Assembly: GCA_009746045.1 (NCBI GenBank)
Contig: RPFO01000670.1
Coordinates: 822,454 to 886,453, forward strand
Length of the DNA: 64,000 bases
Direction of reading: 5' to 3'
From: Mesostigma viride
Lineage: Eukaryota > Streptophyta > Mesostigmatophyceae > Mesostigmatales > Mesostigmataceae
Of the stretch, positions 20,144 through 29,477 are shown in pieces. How positions within the stretch are numbered: the first letter of the stretch is position 1; each line of letters opens with the position of its first letter. The position numbers and the translations under genes were made by a program. The notes beneath the pieces are model-generated. The model saw nothing but the letters and a program-made list of their open reading frames with translations, did no database searches and was not told the DNA's origin.

Positions 20144-21211
20144 TTAATTAATGCGCTTACCCGGGGTCTCGAATTGCTTGGTCTCCTGGACGATGGTGCT
20201 GTTCCACACCGCGCTCCTCGCCTTCAGTTGAGCCGGCGTGTAGTCCTCGTCGAGGCTGAAGTCGCCGGGCTGGAGCAGACGACGTGCTCCCAGCACGAGG
20301 CGTTTGTCGTGCATGGAGGCCATGGTGACGACGACCAGGCCCGGAGGGCCTGGCAGCCGAATGGCTCGTTCAATGACAACACGGTTCTGGAGCTGCATCT
20401 TCCCCAGAAACGCTGGGCCGCGCAGCTCCTCGGCAAGTGATTGTGCTGTCTCATGTGCTGCCGCGCCTGTCTGGAAGCCTTTGATTACCATATTGCGCTG
20501 GCGTTGCTGCACTGCATTCTGGGTGACCGCAGCGGTAGCTGCAGACTTGGCCGCCTGTTGAACGATGGTGGTCAACTGCTTGCCGGTGACGTCGGCAAAC
20601 GTGGTAGTTTTGGCGGGGGCTGCCATGGCTTTCTTCAGCTCCAGCAATTGTGCCGTCGCAGCTGCAGACGCCTCCGTCAGGACCTTAATGTCGCCCTGCA
20701 CGGTCGTAAAAGACTGTGCGACGTCCTGCAGCTGCACGTTAACATCGGTCGCGGGGGCTGGCCTGGCGATGGTCGTCGCCGGCAGCTCGACAAGTTCAGG
20801 GCAGCACGAAATAAGACAGGCAAGCCGACGCTGGCGCTCATCCCAATGAGGCCACTCATCCGAAGCAACCTCCATAACCTGGCCGCTCTTAGGGTGGCGA
20901 ATGGGGGCGTCGTTGTCGTTGCGGAGCTTCAGCACGCTTGTCACAGCGGCGTCATTGTAGGCGAGTAAGGTATCGATGTCTGCCAGGCTCAAACGCTGGC
21001 CTGGCATGTAGAATGAGGAAGAAATGGCGTCCGGCAAGGAGGTTTCAGCAGCTATCGGAGTTGCTTCCGAAGTCTTGGATCGCTTGTTAGCGGCGTTCTT
21101 GGCGACGACAATGTCGTGGGCGATTTTGTTTGCAGCAATCTGGGCATCAATAGAATCGGCGGCAAGAGCTGAAGACGATGCGGGGACCTCCATAGCTACG
21201 TTTAATAGCAC
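20144..21211 (-). CDS. LINE ORF1-like nucleic-acid-binding protein (partial, possibly spliced)
   Basis: 355 residues. The N-terminal third is Ala/Asp/Glu-rich, and a helical region at about 165-235 looks like a coiled coil. Residues about 245-345 resemble the RRM-like and C-terminal domains of L1-type ORF1 proteins: RNMVIKGF, then VVIERAIRL...GLVVVTMASMHDKRLVLGARRLL in two parts, then LDEDYTPAQLKARSAVW. Such proteins coat LINE RNA; related domains also occur in some DNA transposons. The frame stops at 20,144, right after CCGG|GTAAGC, a good splice donor, so the true end may be in an exon that is not visible. No reverse transcriptase frame follows within the window. The start could also be the second Met at 21,193. 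Confidence 0.55.
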   Translation of the reverse strand: MLLNVAMEVPASSSALAADSIDAQIAANKIAHDIVVAKNAANKRSKTSEATPIAAETSLPDAISSSFYMPGQRLSLADIDTLLAYNDAAVTSVLKLRNDNDAPIRHPKSGQVMEVASDEWPHWDERQRRLACLISCCPELVELPATTIARPAPATDVNVQLQDVAQSFTTVQGDIKVLTEASAAATAQLLELKKAMAAPAKTTTFADVTGKQLTTIVQQAAKSAATAAVTQNAVQQRQRNMVIKGFQTGAAAHETAQSLAEELRGPAFLGKMQLQNRVVIERAIRLPGPPGLVVVTMASMHDKRLVLGARRLLQPGDFSLDEDYTPAQLKARSAVWNSTIVQETKQFETPGKRIN

Positions 21212-21410
21212 CTAGACGAGGGCAGGGGGCGCAGGCACACTGATCACGTGCGTGGTGCCGCCATAATGTGCAGAAAAATAGCAAGATCTGCTGGGCAGGC
21301 CGCTGGCGATAACTTGCGAAATCCTGGGCGATGGCTGCCAAAAATTAGATCGGCGTGTTCGTCATCAAAAGGCGAGTCTATTGCAATTTACCCGACCAAA
21401 TTTCATCATG

Positions 21411-22117
21411 GATGGATGGATGGAGGGAGGGAGGGAGGGAGGGAGGGAGGGAGGGAGGGAGGGAGGGAGGGAGGGAGGGAGGGAGGGAGGGAGGGAGGGA
21501 GGGAGGGAGGGAGGGAGGGAGGGAGGGAGGGAGGGAGGGAGGGAGGGAGGGAGGAGGGAGGGAGGGAGGGAGGGAGGGAGGGAGGAGGGAGGGAGGGAGG
21601 GAGGGAGGGAGGGAGGGAGGAGGGAGGGAGGGAGGGAGGGAGGGAGGGAGGGAGGGAGGGAGGGAGGGAGGGAGGGAGGGAGAGGAGGGAGGGAGGGAGG
21701 GAGGGAGGGAGGGAGGGAGGGAGGAGGGAGGGAGGGAGGAGGGAGGGAGGGAGGGAGGGAGGAGGAGGGAGGGAGGAGGGAGGAGGGAGGGAGGGAGGAG
21801 GGAGGGAGGGAGGGAGGAGGGAGGGAGGGAGGGAGGAGGAGGGAGGGAGGGAGGAGGGAGGGAGGGAGGGAGGGAGGGAGGGAGGGAGAGGAGGGAGGGA
21901 GGGAGGGAGGGAGGGAGGGAGGGAGGGAGGGAGGGAGGGAGGAGGGAGGGAGGAGGAGGGAGGGAGGGAGGGAGGGAGGGAGGGAGGGAGGGAGGGAGGG
22001 AGGGAGGGGGAGGAGGGAGGGAGGAGGAGGGAGGGAGGGAGGGAGGGAGGAGGGAGGGAGGGAGGGAGGAGGGAGGGAGGGAGGAGGGAGGGAGGGAGGA
22101 GGGATGGATGGATGTTC
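21411..22117 (+). repeat. (GGGA)n tract, about 700 bp, G-quadruplex-prone
   Basis: Uninterrupted GGGAGGGAGGG with occasional GGA phase shifts, framed by GGATGGATGGATG on both sides. All three plus-strand frames are open only because the repeat lacks stop codons; these poly-Gly-Arg-Glu frames are not genes. The tract ends in (TTAA)n at 22,118-22,137. It can form many G-quadruplexes on this strand. Confidence 0.95.
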
Positions 22118-23400
22118 TTAATTAATTAATTAATTAATGGTCAAATTAAAGGCAATCATGGTACATGAAGCGAGACAAATCATGCCTGGACGCATGGCGA
22201 TGTAAGAGCCCCCCCTCCCCCACGCCAGGAGGAAGGGGTGCGTGACTGAGTAGAGTAGTTAGGATTTTGTATTAAGAGAGACAACTTTGTATATTATCAA
22301 GGAGACAACTTGGTATATAAGATTAGAGTGAGATCAGCTAGTCTTCGCGGCTCAGTTCTAATGCACCCACCCCCATGAGTCCATGGAATACGTGCTCCTG
22401 CTCCAGATCCTTAATTAAGGCCAAAATGAGTCCCTTCCAAACAACGTTTGCACTTAGATAGTTAGACGAATTATGCCCGACGAAGCTGGAACTTAACAGC
22501 CACAATGAATTACGGTTGTTCAGACCTTGTACAACGCCTCAGGGCATTTGGAGCCCTGAATGGTAACAAATGCTAACAAGGTAGTGTTGCTATCAATAAT
22601 GATTTTAAAAATTAATATGATGTCATTAATTAATTAATTAGTTATCAACATCACTCCGTTGGGAGTAAATGTAGCACATATCCCTGAGAAGGGGCATATG
22701 GCTTTTAATACATTCTAGGCTACTTCATGCAAGGGTGGGAATGTAAGCTACCCCTGCTCTAGGTGCACCAGGGCACCTGCACCACCATGTCATATTACAA
22801 CCAAAACTGGTCGTCATCATGCAAGCATCTGAAGCATGGTCGCAAAACTTCGTGTGCAAAATCTCATGTCATAAGGAGCCCAACATTATGACAATTTCCA
22901 GGCTTTGTAAAGATTTTTGATTTAACGATGACTACAGCACAAACAGTGAGCGAAACCCTGGTGCATGCGAATGCCTGAGTGGCGACTGTTCCTAACAGAA
23001 TGCAAGATGTAAGGTAGACATTACGAGTATGCCACAAATGTGTGATGTGCAGTGCACATGCATGTGAGCTACCATGGTCCGGATTCTCCCGATTTCTGGC
23101 CTGCGCTCAGTGGTTGTCTCCTTGATGTATACCCCATGACACCATACTTCTAAACTACTTAAGAACCTTGGCACATTGCAAAATGGGAAAGAAAGCTGAA
23201 CAATACATGCAACATCACTCACTAACACAGCCATGTGATTGCTACCAACACGTACCATCTACGTCCTGTGTGAAATTATTGGCAACGACACGCCAAGCAA
23301 ACGCCAAGGTATAGTATAACTGCGACAGGCTGGCACATGTCACCTGGCATCCACGTATGCTCACCCCAAGGCATTGGCATATCCCCATGTCTATATCCGT
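22118..23400. other. no recognisable gene
   Basis: AT-rich, with ATTAATTAATTA at 22,118-22,137 and 22,626-22,640 and a duplicated AGAGACAACTT / GGAGACAACTT motif near 22,278-22,310. No coding signal. Confidence 0.4.
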
Positions 23401-23419
23401 TGCCCTTTGTGCGTACCGA

Positions 23420-24220
23420 GTCACCCATGCAGTCACCCACCCATGCATCCACCTGGCCCACCCACACAAGTACTCATACACTTGCGCACCTGAGTACCCA
23501 GCCACCCACTGGTCCACCCACCCGGTGACCCAGCCAGCCAGCCACGCACCTACTAAACCAACCTATCTAACCACTCGTGCACCCAGGCACCCAGCCACAT
23601 ACCCACCCACTGGGACATCCACCCACCCAGCTAGCCACATATGCAATCTACCCACCTAGGCAATAAGGAGGCATTCACCCATCCTTTTATCCAGGCACCC
23701 ATTACTAAAACCACGCAGCCACCTAACCACCCAGCCAGCTGGCCCCATGTGTGCCCACCGGGCCGCCCACCCCTGACCCACCCACGCCCCTTCCCACTCG
23801 ACCACTCTTTCCCCCCATACCCTTATACCCACCGACCTGCACCCACTCACCCTCACACATCCACATCCTCTCAGCCAGTCACCCACCCATCTCACCCCTA
23901 ACATGCACAGCCCTCCACCCGCGATAGGTGAGTCGATCCCAACTACAAAACCACCCACCCACCCATATCCGTGCACCCAACCACCCATCTACCTTCCCCA
24001 TCGCTCACCCCACCCACTTCTAATCACAGCTACACATCCACCCGCCACAAACCAACGGTGCAAATCCTCCAGCCCATGAAACAGTTTCACTCAGGCATCC
24101 AACAATGCACCCACCTAGGAGTTCCCAAACCCCGTCGATCCCCCAGCCACCTGGCGATTCACTTATAAGCAACCACCCTTGCACCCATCCACCCACCATA
24201 ACCACCCACCCACCCACCCG
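23420..24220. repeat. degenerate (CCAC)n / CACCCA-rich tract
   Basis: About 800 bp dominated by CCACCCACCCA and CAGCCAGCCA words, grading into the pure CCCT tract. Long open frames here reflect composition. No gene is supported. Confidence 0.75.
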
Positions 24221-24412
24221 CCCGCCCTCCCTCCCTCCCTCCCTCCCTCCCTCCCTCCCTCCCTCCCTCCCCCCTCCCTCCTCCCTCCCTCCCTCCCTCC
24301 CTCCCTCCCTCCCTCCCTCCCTCCCTCCCTCCCTCCCTCCTCCTCCCTCCCTCCCTCCCTCCCTCCCTCCCTCCCTCCCTCCCTCCCTCCCTCCCTCCCT
24401 CCCTCCCTCCCG
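24221..24412 (-). repeat. (CCCT)n tract, opposite strand to the GGGA tract
   Basis: Pure CCCTCCCTCCCT with a few CTC phase slips. It is the complement of the 21,411-22,117 tract, so the G-rich strand is here the minus strand. G-quadruplex potential lies on the minus strand. Confidence 0.95.
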
Positions 24413-24432
24413 CCACCCCACCCACCCACCCT

Positions 24433-25028
24433 CTCCAACTGCATGTGGACTGCCTCTCCCAGCGACTCGGCCAGCCGTTTGAGTGTGTTTGGGACCATAT
24501 GCTGATGCCCATGGATATTACGCGCGCCATCAACCAGGCAACACCAGTGACACTTTGAGCTCCTTGTTATCCTTCTCATCGGATGTACTGACGACACCCT
24601 GCACAATTACAGCTCACAAGGCAACTAACATGCTGGAGGAACGCATCCGCCGCAGTGGACGTCAGTAACGGATGTTGCAATGTTGCTGGAGGGAGGTCAA
24701 TCGACCGCACCCGTACATACAAGGGGCAATTATTGATGCGTCATACCCAAAACAGGAAGAAAATGTGGCACAACTAACCTTGCCATCAACATGGATGGAC
24801 GGAGTTGGAGACCAACTGCAGCTCGGCATTCGCAAGGGCACAGGCTGTGTTGTTCAGCAGGTCCACCGCTGGACTGCCCGATGCCGAGTCCAGGTTCTTC
24901 CTTACACAAACTCTCCACAAGCGTGATTGTCGCGTCCTTGGCTGCCAACTGCGGAAAGGAGGCCAGTGCTCGCTTCAGCAGGAACTCGGCAATTGCAATC
25001 ACGGTGGGCCCTGGCACGATTTGCAGGC
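24433..25028 (-). CDS. candidate host gene fragment, four exons, product unknown
   Basis: Minus-strand exons with splice-like borders: 25,028-24,791 (after TGTGTAG; contains AIAEFLLKRALASFPQLAAK and, after a 1-base shift near 24,894, AVDLLNNTACALANAELQL), 24,685-24,630, 24,598-24,535 (SDEKDNKELKVSLVLP) and 24,501-about 24,433 (HMVPNTLKRLAESLGEAVHM). The 105-bp first intron (GTTGATGG...CTCCAG) joins the flanking frames exactly in phase. The next two candidate introns are only about 31-33 nt, or 43 nt with another donor, and phases there are not fully resolved. The helix-rich composition suits a HEAT/ARM-type protein, but I do not recognise a family. The frameshift means it may be decayed or misassembled. 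Confidence 0.4.
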
Positions 25029-25450
25029 CTACACATGCTTGCCCCGCATGTGCCTCCCCCACGTGTGCATCCACCGCAGTTGACGTGCTTGCTCGCAGCT
25101 CCCACTACCGCTGGCTTCGTTGCCATGTTCCTCCACCCGTTTCCTCTTGCATCTTAGCTGTTCCTCGCGCTTCTCCGCAGCCTCTCTTTCCCTCTCTTCC
25201 TCTCTCTTTTCTGCTGCCGTTCATGCCTTGCTCCAGATATAGATGTGGCTGCTTAGGCGTTCAATCTGCATCACAGAATTGGACGATATGCACGTCAAAG
25301 GAAAGCCAACCAAGCAGCAACATTACCAACAATGTAGCGGGAGGGTCAGTGCAGAGGCCAGCAACATAACTGCCTTAGTCTTGTACTCACTCTTCGTCAA
25401 TTAACGCGTCTTCTACGTCTTCCACAGTGTGCATGCGTAGCTAGCCAGCT
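25029..25450. other. no recognisable gene
   Basis: Mostly CT-rich sequence (CCTCTCTTTCCCTCTCTTCC near 25,180), possibly the upstream intron of the exon cluster to its left. Nothing else seen. Confidence 0.35.
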
Positions 25451-26440
25451 ATGTCGCGGTTTACGATCCAGTTAACGATAACGGCTCCGTAACCACCCCA
25501 GTATTGGGGCAGCCATGGCGCCGTAACCACTACCTGACCCGTCCCGTATACCCCAACGTAACCTGAACCGAAGCCGTTCACGCCCCCGTAAACATAACCG
25601 GCTCAGTTACTGGGCCGTACCGAATCTCGGGGCCAATATTCCGAATGGTACCGTAACCGGTCCGGTAACCCAAACCGCCAACGAATACGGACCCGTAACC
25701 TGGCCCGTCGAAGTTACCGGGCAGGTTACGGGGGCGTCGAAGTTACCGGACAGGTTACGGGGGCTTCAAATTAACTCCTAGTGTTAAGGGGGGTGTTTGG
25801 AATCATACACTGACCCCATGAATAGACGCCGTTGGCGGTAATGGGAAATTACTATTAGGCGTCTAGCACTAGTGTTTTATATAGGGTACCGTTGGCGGTA
25901 ATGGGATATATTACTAGTATTAGGTTACCCGAATCGTTGGGAAAACAGATCGTACTACTACGCATATCACATCTGTACTCGTACAATCCGTAAGGATTCC
26001 CTATGTAGTTGTTCCTCGCATATTTGGATTCCGGGACACGTGGTCAAAGTCCACGACTAGCAAAAGAATCTCAAGTGTATATATGCCAAATGGCAACCTG
26101 TAAATACTGTTAGTCTAGATTCTTTAGTTGCGTTATAGATTCTTTAGTTGCGTTATTGTGTGTTTGCCACCTGGAGCTCATTCGTACATAGAGTACAGAT
26201 GTGATATGCGTAGTAGTACGATCTGTTTTGCCAACGATTCGGGTAACCTAATAGTAATATCCCATTACCGCCAACGGTACCCAATATAAAACACTAGTGC
26301 TAGACGCCTAATAGTAATTTCCCATTACCGCCAACGGCATCTATTCATGGGGTCAGTGTATGATTCCAAACACCCCCCTTACTACTGACAGCATGATAAC
26401 AGGGTGACCTGCTGCATGCTGGGCAGGACCAATGCACCCT
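25450..26440 (-). repeat. dispersed repeat X, copy 2, with MITE inserted
   Basis: Inverted relative to copy 1 (11,029-11,700). It has the GGTAACC-rich array at 25,450-25,775, the ACTCCTAGTG edge, the MITE at 25,787-26,378 and then the ACTACTGACAGCATGATAAC / GGACCAAT edge up to 26,440. The core flanks match copy 1 base for base over more than 50 bp; the arrays have diverged. Confidence 0.75.
25787..26378. mobile_element. 592-bp MITE with about 190-bp inverted repeats
   Basis: Left arm 25,788-25,980 (GGGGGGTGTTTGGAATCATA...) is the inverse of right arm 26,191-26,378. The 3-bp direct repeat TTA flanks it (25,784-25,786 and 26,379-26,381), as in PIF/Harbinger-type elements; a 2-bp TA reading is also possible. 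Each arm contains a sub-repeat CCGTTGGCGGTAATGGGA twice, a plausible transposase-binding array. No ORF. The unoccupied site is present in repeat X copy 1 near 11,172-11,190. Confidence 0.8.
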
Positions 26441-27095
26441 TTACATGTGTGGGGCAAAACAGACAACAAGGACACTTCCTCACGTGGGTATCCCAAGCCG
26501 TGCCGGTCACCACGCCGTCACGCACTGCGGTGCGGGTCTCCACCTTGAACCCCACATGTCGCCGGAGGTACAACCGAAATTGCTCCAACGGAAATCGACT
26601 GACGCCCGACAGAATCGAGCCGGCCCGAAGGTCGGATGGCATCTTATTACAGCGCCGACGTCGCCGCTCGAATAAGGTCTCACCCTCCCTGCCGTAGTCG
26701 CTCAAAAACACGAGAGGGTTGAAGGTCTCCTCGTTTAGCTCTCTCACCAACTGCATGGTGCGCGCGTCTGGTGCCGCCGGCCCGGTCTGCGTCTCCCGAA
26801 TGTTGTCGCGCCCAGCTGATGGAGATGGCGCGACCGGCCGGCGGGCCCCGCCACCTGCCCCCCCAGCTCCTGAAATGGCACCTCGGACCGCAGGCTCTCC
26901 GCGAGCTATCTGCTTCCTTGCCTCTGCCACCGAAGGCTTACCGCGAGCAGGTATACCGGCCCAAACTGCTGATGGTACGGCTTTTAACACGTATGGCTTT
27001 TTAAAATAGCGCCTTAAGGATTGAGAACGAATGCGAAAGACCTTTGATTTCCTATGCGTCACAGCGCACGATGGTGGCTTAAGAATACTCGTCAC
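26382..27095 (-). CDS. hypothetical protein
   Basis: 237 codons from the Met at 27,095. There is a basic N-terminus, an Ala/Gly-rich middle, then an Arg-rich segment (FERRRRRC) and a Cys-containing end (KCPCCLFCP). The last 20 or so codons lie in dispersed repeat X, so the end may be accidental. No domain is recognised, and the upstream sequence is cut by Copia C 50 bp away. It could be a fragment of a transposon gene. Confidence 0.25.
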   Translation of the reverse strand: MTSILKPPSCAVTHRKSKVFRIRSQSLRRYFKKPYVLKAVPSAVWAGIPARGKPSVAEARKQIARGEPAVRGAISGAGGAGGGARRPVAPSPSAGRDNIRETQTGPAAPDARTMQLVRELNEETFNPLVFLSDYGREGETLFERRRRRCNKMPSDLRAGSILSGVSRFPLEQFRLYLRRHVGFKVETRTAVRDGVVTGTAWDTHVRKCPCCLFCPTHVKGALVLPSMQQVTLLSCCQ

Positions 27096-27144
27096 ACAAT
27101 ACGAATAAGCTCAAACCCGGAAAACCGGTTTCGTATATTACAAT

Positions 27145-27844
27145 AGTTAAACGTTCTTCGCACACGCAATGTGAAGGATATGGTTGCAATGCAGCAATGT
27201 GTGAATATGGTTGGAAACGGAGCTTTGTTAAAATCGGATAATGTTTACAGCGCTCACACACTTGAGGCTTGTACACGCGCTTGCCAAGTCAAGGCACAAC
27301 ACGTGAGGCGGGCTCGCAAGAGAGATGCCCATTTGGCACTGGCCTATTGTTTATATACTTGTGCACTGTGCTTGCTAGTCCTGAGCAGCCTAGGAGGCCT
27401 GCTCAGTAATAACACCCCCGGTACAGTATTCACTACCTGTACAGCGCCCAACCCCTATACAGTAGGTCTGCCATACAGGCACAGTGACCACAGAGCACAG
27501 TCCACAGTGACTATTGCATCTGCACCTAGAAGTCCAGGACTAAGCCTGCGGTACCAACAGACCACAGGTTAAGGTTCCTATTTCCTGCGTACGACGTATC
27601 AATCCAATACCGTCGTAGGTACAGCACCTAATTCCTGTCAGCCCAGGAATTACTGTCGACCCCATATGTCGTCGGCAAATATTCACGTCCGACTTAGAAG
27701 AACAGCCGGCTCGCGCTCGCGCGCGACCGGGAAGTCGGAACGCCATAACTTTCTTGATACTTGTCGGAATGAACTCGTTCCGGTGCCGCTGGAATCGCAG
27801 AGATATGCCGAATCAGGATCATGCCAATGCGCTTGGCGTTAACT
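27145..27844 (-). repeat. 3' LTR of Copia C (700 bp)
   Basis: Starts AGTTAAACG and ends GCGTTAACT on the plus strand, so the ends are near-inverted. On the element strand it is preceded by the purine tract AAGAAAAGAAAGGATTGG (forward complement 27,845-27,862), nearly the same as that before the E 3' LTR; this fixes the boundary. Outer flank ACAAT. Confidence 0.93.
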
Positions 27845-28016
27845 CCAATCCTTTCTTTTCTTGAGCTGTAGCAGCTCACACAAGTCTACATACAAACACA
27901 CACAATGGGTACTGGACATCCTCCCCGACTACAAGTCACAACCCGCTGGGCATGACAGTCAGCTTGGATTCCTTATTATATGTACATAGCACCCATACTG
28001 GCTCAGGAGCACAAAC

Positions 28017-28897
28017 AGTTACGTTAAATAGTGCCGGAACCTTTTGCCGCCTGAGGCAAATCGGTCCGTAACACTATTTTGCCCGGAATAACCACTTCCG
28101 AGCACCCAAGTTAATTCGGCCGAATTAACTTGGGTGCTCGGAAGTGGTTATTCCGGGCAAAATAGTGTTACGGACCGATTTGCCTCAGGCGGCAAAAGGT
28201 TCCGGCGCTATTTAACGTAACTAAAACCTGGCCTCGTGGAGGGGGACGAAGAGCCCGAGACATCCGCCTAGGCCGCTGAGCACGCACCACTAAATGCGCC
28301 GGAGCTGCCTCAGTGAGGATTCGAACCCCTGACCTCCAAGGTGCACGGGTTTTTAGTTACGTTAAATAGTGCCGGAACCTTTTGCCGCCTGAGGCAAATC
28401 GGTCCGTAACACTATTTTGCCCGGAATAACCACTTCCGAGCACCCAAGTTAATTCGGCCGAATTAACTTGGGTGCTCGGAAGTGGTTATTCCGGGCAAAA
28501 TAGTGTTACGGACCGATTTGCCTCAGGCGGCAAAAGGTTCCGGCACTATTTAAGGTAACTAAAACCCGTGCACCTTGGAGGTCAGGGGTTCGAATCCTCA
28601 CTGAGGCAGCTCCGGCGCATTTAGTGGTGCGTGCTCAGCGGCCTAGGCGGATGTCTCGGGCTCTTCGTCCCCCTCCACGAGGCCAGGTTTTAGTTACGTT
28701 AAATAGCGCCGGAACCTTTTGCCGCCTGAGGCAAATCGGTCCGTAACACTATTTTGCCCGGAATAACCACTTCCGAGCACCCAAGTTAATTCGGCCGAAT
28801 TAACTTGGGTGCTCGGAAGTGGTTATTCCGGGCAAAATAGTGTTACGGACCGATTTGCCTCAGGCGGCAAAAGGTTCCGGCACTATTTAACGTAACT
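28017..28897. mobile_element. 881-bp compound palindrome with 5-bp target duplication
   Basis: Three copies of a 206-bp near-perfect palindrome (28,017-28,222; 28,355-28,560; 28,692-28,897), each beginning AGTTACGTTAAATAG and ending in its inverse. They are separated by two spacers of 131-132 bp that are inverted copies of each other. The whole is symmetric about 28,457/28,458 (ATTCGGCCGAAT). Direct repeats CAAAC lie at 28,012-28,016 and 28,898-28,902, so it entered the Copia C 3' UTR as one unit. Ends (AGTT/AACT) and duplication length match the Copia elements. No ORF. The 11-mer CAAATTACAAT next to the right border also follows the C 5' LTR. Confidence 0.85.
28565..28608 (+). other. tRNA 3'-half-like sequence in palindrome spacer
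   Basis: CCCGTGCACCTTGG, then AGGGGTTCGAATCCTC (T arm with the B-box core GGTTCGAATCC), then ACTGAGGCA, which looks like an acceptor 3' strand. The inverse copy is at about 28,308-28,351. A matching TGCCTCA lies at 28,519-28,525 inside the central palindrome, 90 nt before the end, but no convincing D or anticodon arm forms between them. It is therefore tRNA-derived or tRNA-like rather than a tRNA gene. Confidence 0.5.
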
Positions 28898-28902
28898 CAA
28901 AC

Positions 28903-29477
28903 AAATTACAATGAGTCCCTATCCCTTCACGGGAGGCTCGTTGTGTTACCCATGTACAAGAGGTTGGCCAACTGTGGCAGCCCATAGGTGTTCAGCTAAG
29001 AACTTGAGAAGTATGTACAACCTTCAGGACCTTAGGCGAAACCCCACAGATCACCCACAACAGCTCATCAGAAAACATTGCTGACCCCCAGACGGGAGTC
29101 GGCGCCGGTCTGCTGCCCCTTATCGAACCAGACACAACATCTACGCGAAGCACATGCAAAACACAAGCTCCTATACTCGTTCCAACCGTGGAAAATCAGG
29201 GGACCTGTCGCCACCTCACCAGCATGGTGGATGGGTCAGCCAGTCCGTGAAACTCCGCCTTAAGACGGCACCAGGGAATCGAACCCCGCCCACAAACCAC
29301 AGATCTGGGGAAACCTCAGACTGAGATGAAAACCCCAGATAGACATCTCTCCATCAGAGACAATGTCAGACATTCTCACACCAGAGACATGTCTCACCCC
29401 TCAAGGTGTGCTCAGGATTATGTACAATCAAGCTCCCAGCCTGATATCCAGAGACTTAAGCACCCAGCTCTCAGCTT
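28903..29477 (-). other. 3' UTR of Copia C with B-box-like motif
   Basis: Non-coding between the pol stop and the palindrome. Forward 29,270-29,289 is the complement of GGCGGGGTTCGATTCCCTGG, which also occurs exactly in the 3' UTR of Copia E (about 54,652-54,671). The motif contains a tRNA B box. Confidence 0.6.

Noticed and set aside
21411-22117. Three long overlapping open frames (246-293 codons) coding Gly-Arg-Glu repeats
   Set aside because: All frames are open because GGGA repeats contain no stop codon; composition artefact.
27145-27844. Independent solo LTR with imperfect ACAAT/CCAAT duplication
   Set aside because: The inner CCAAT is the complement of the end of the purine tract; the exact ACAAT beyond 44,586 shows it is the 3' LTR of element C.
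28519-28608. Complete class II tRNA gene of 90 nt
   Set aside because: Acceptor and T arm can be drawn, but no acceptable D or anticodon arm; the 5' part belongs to the palindromic unit.
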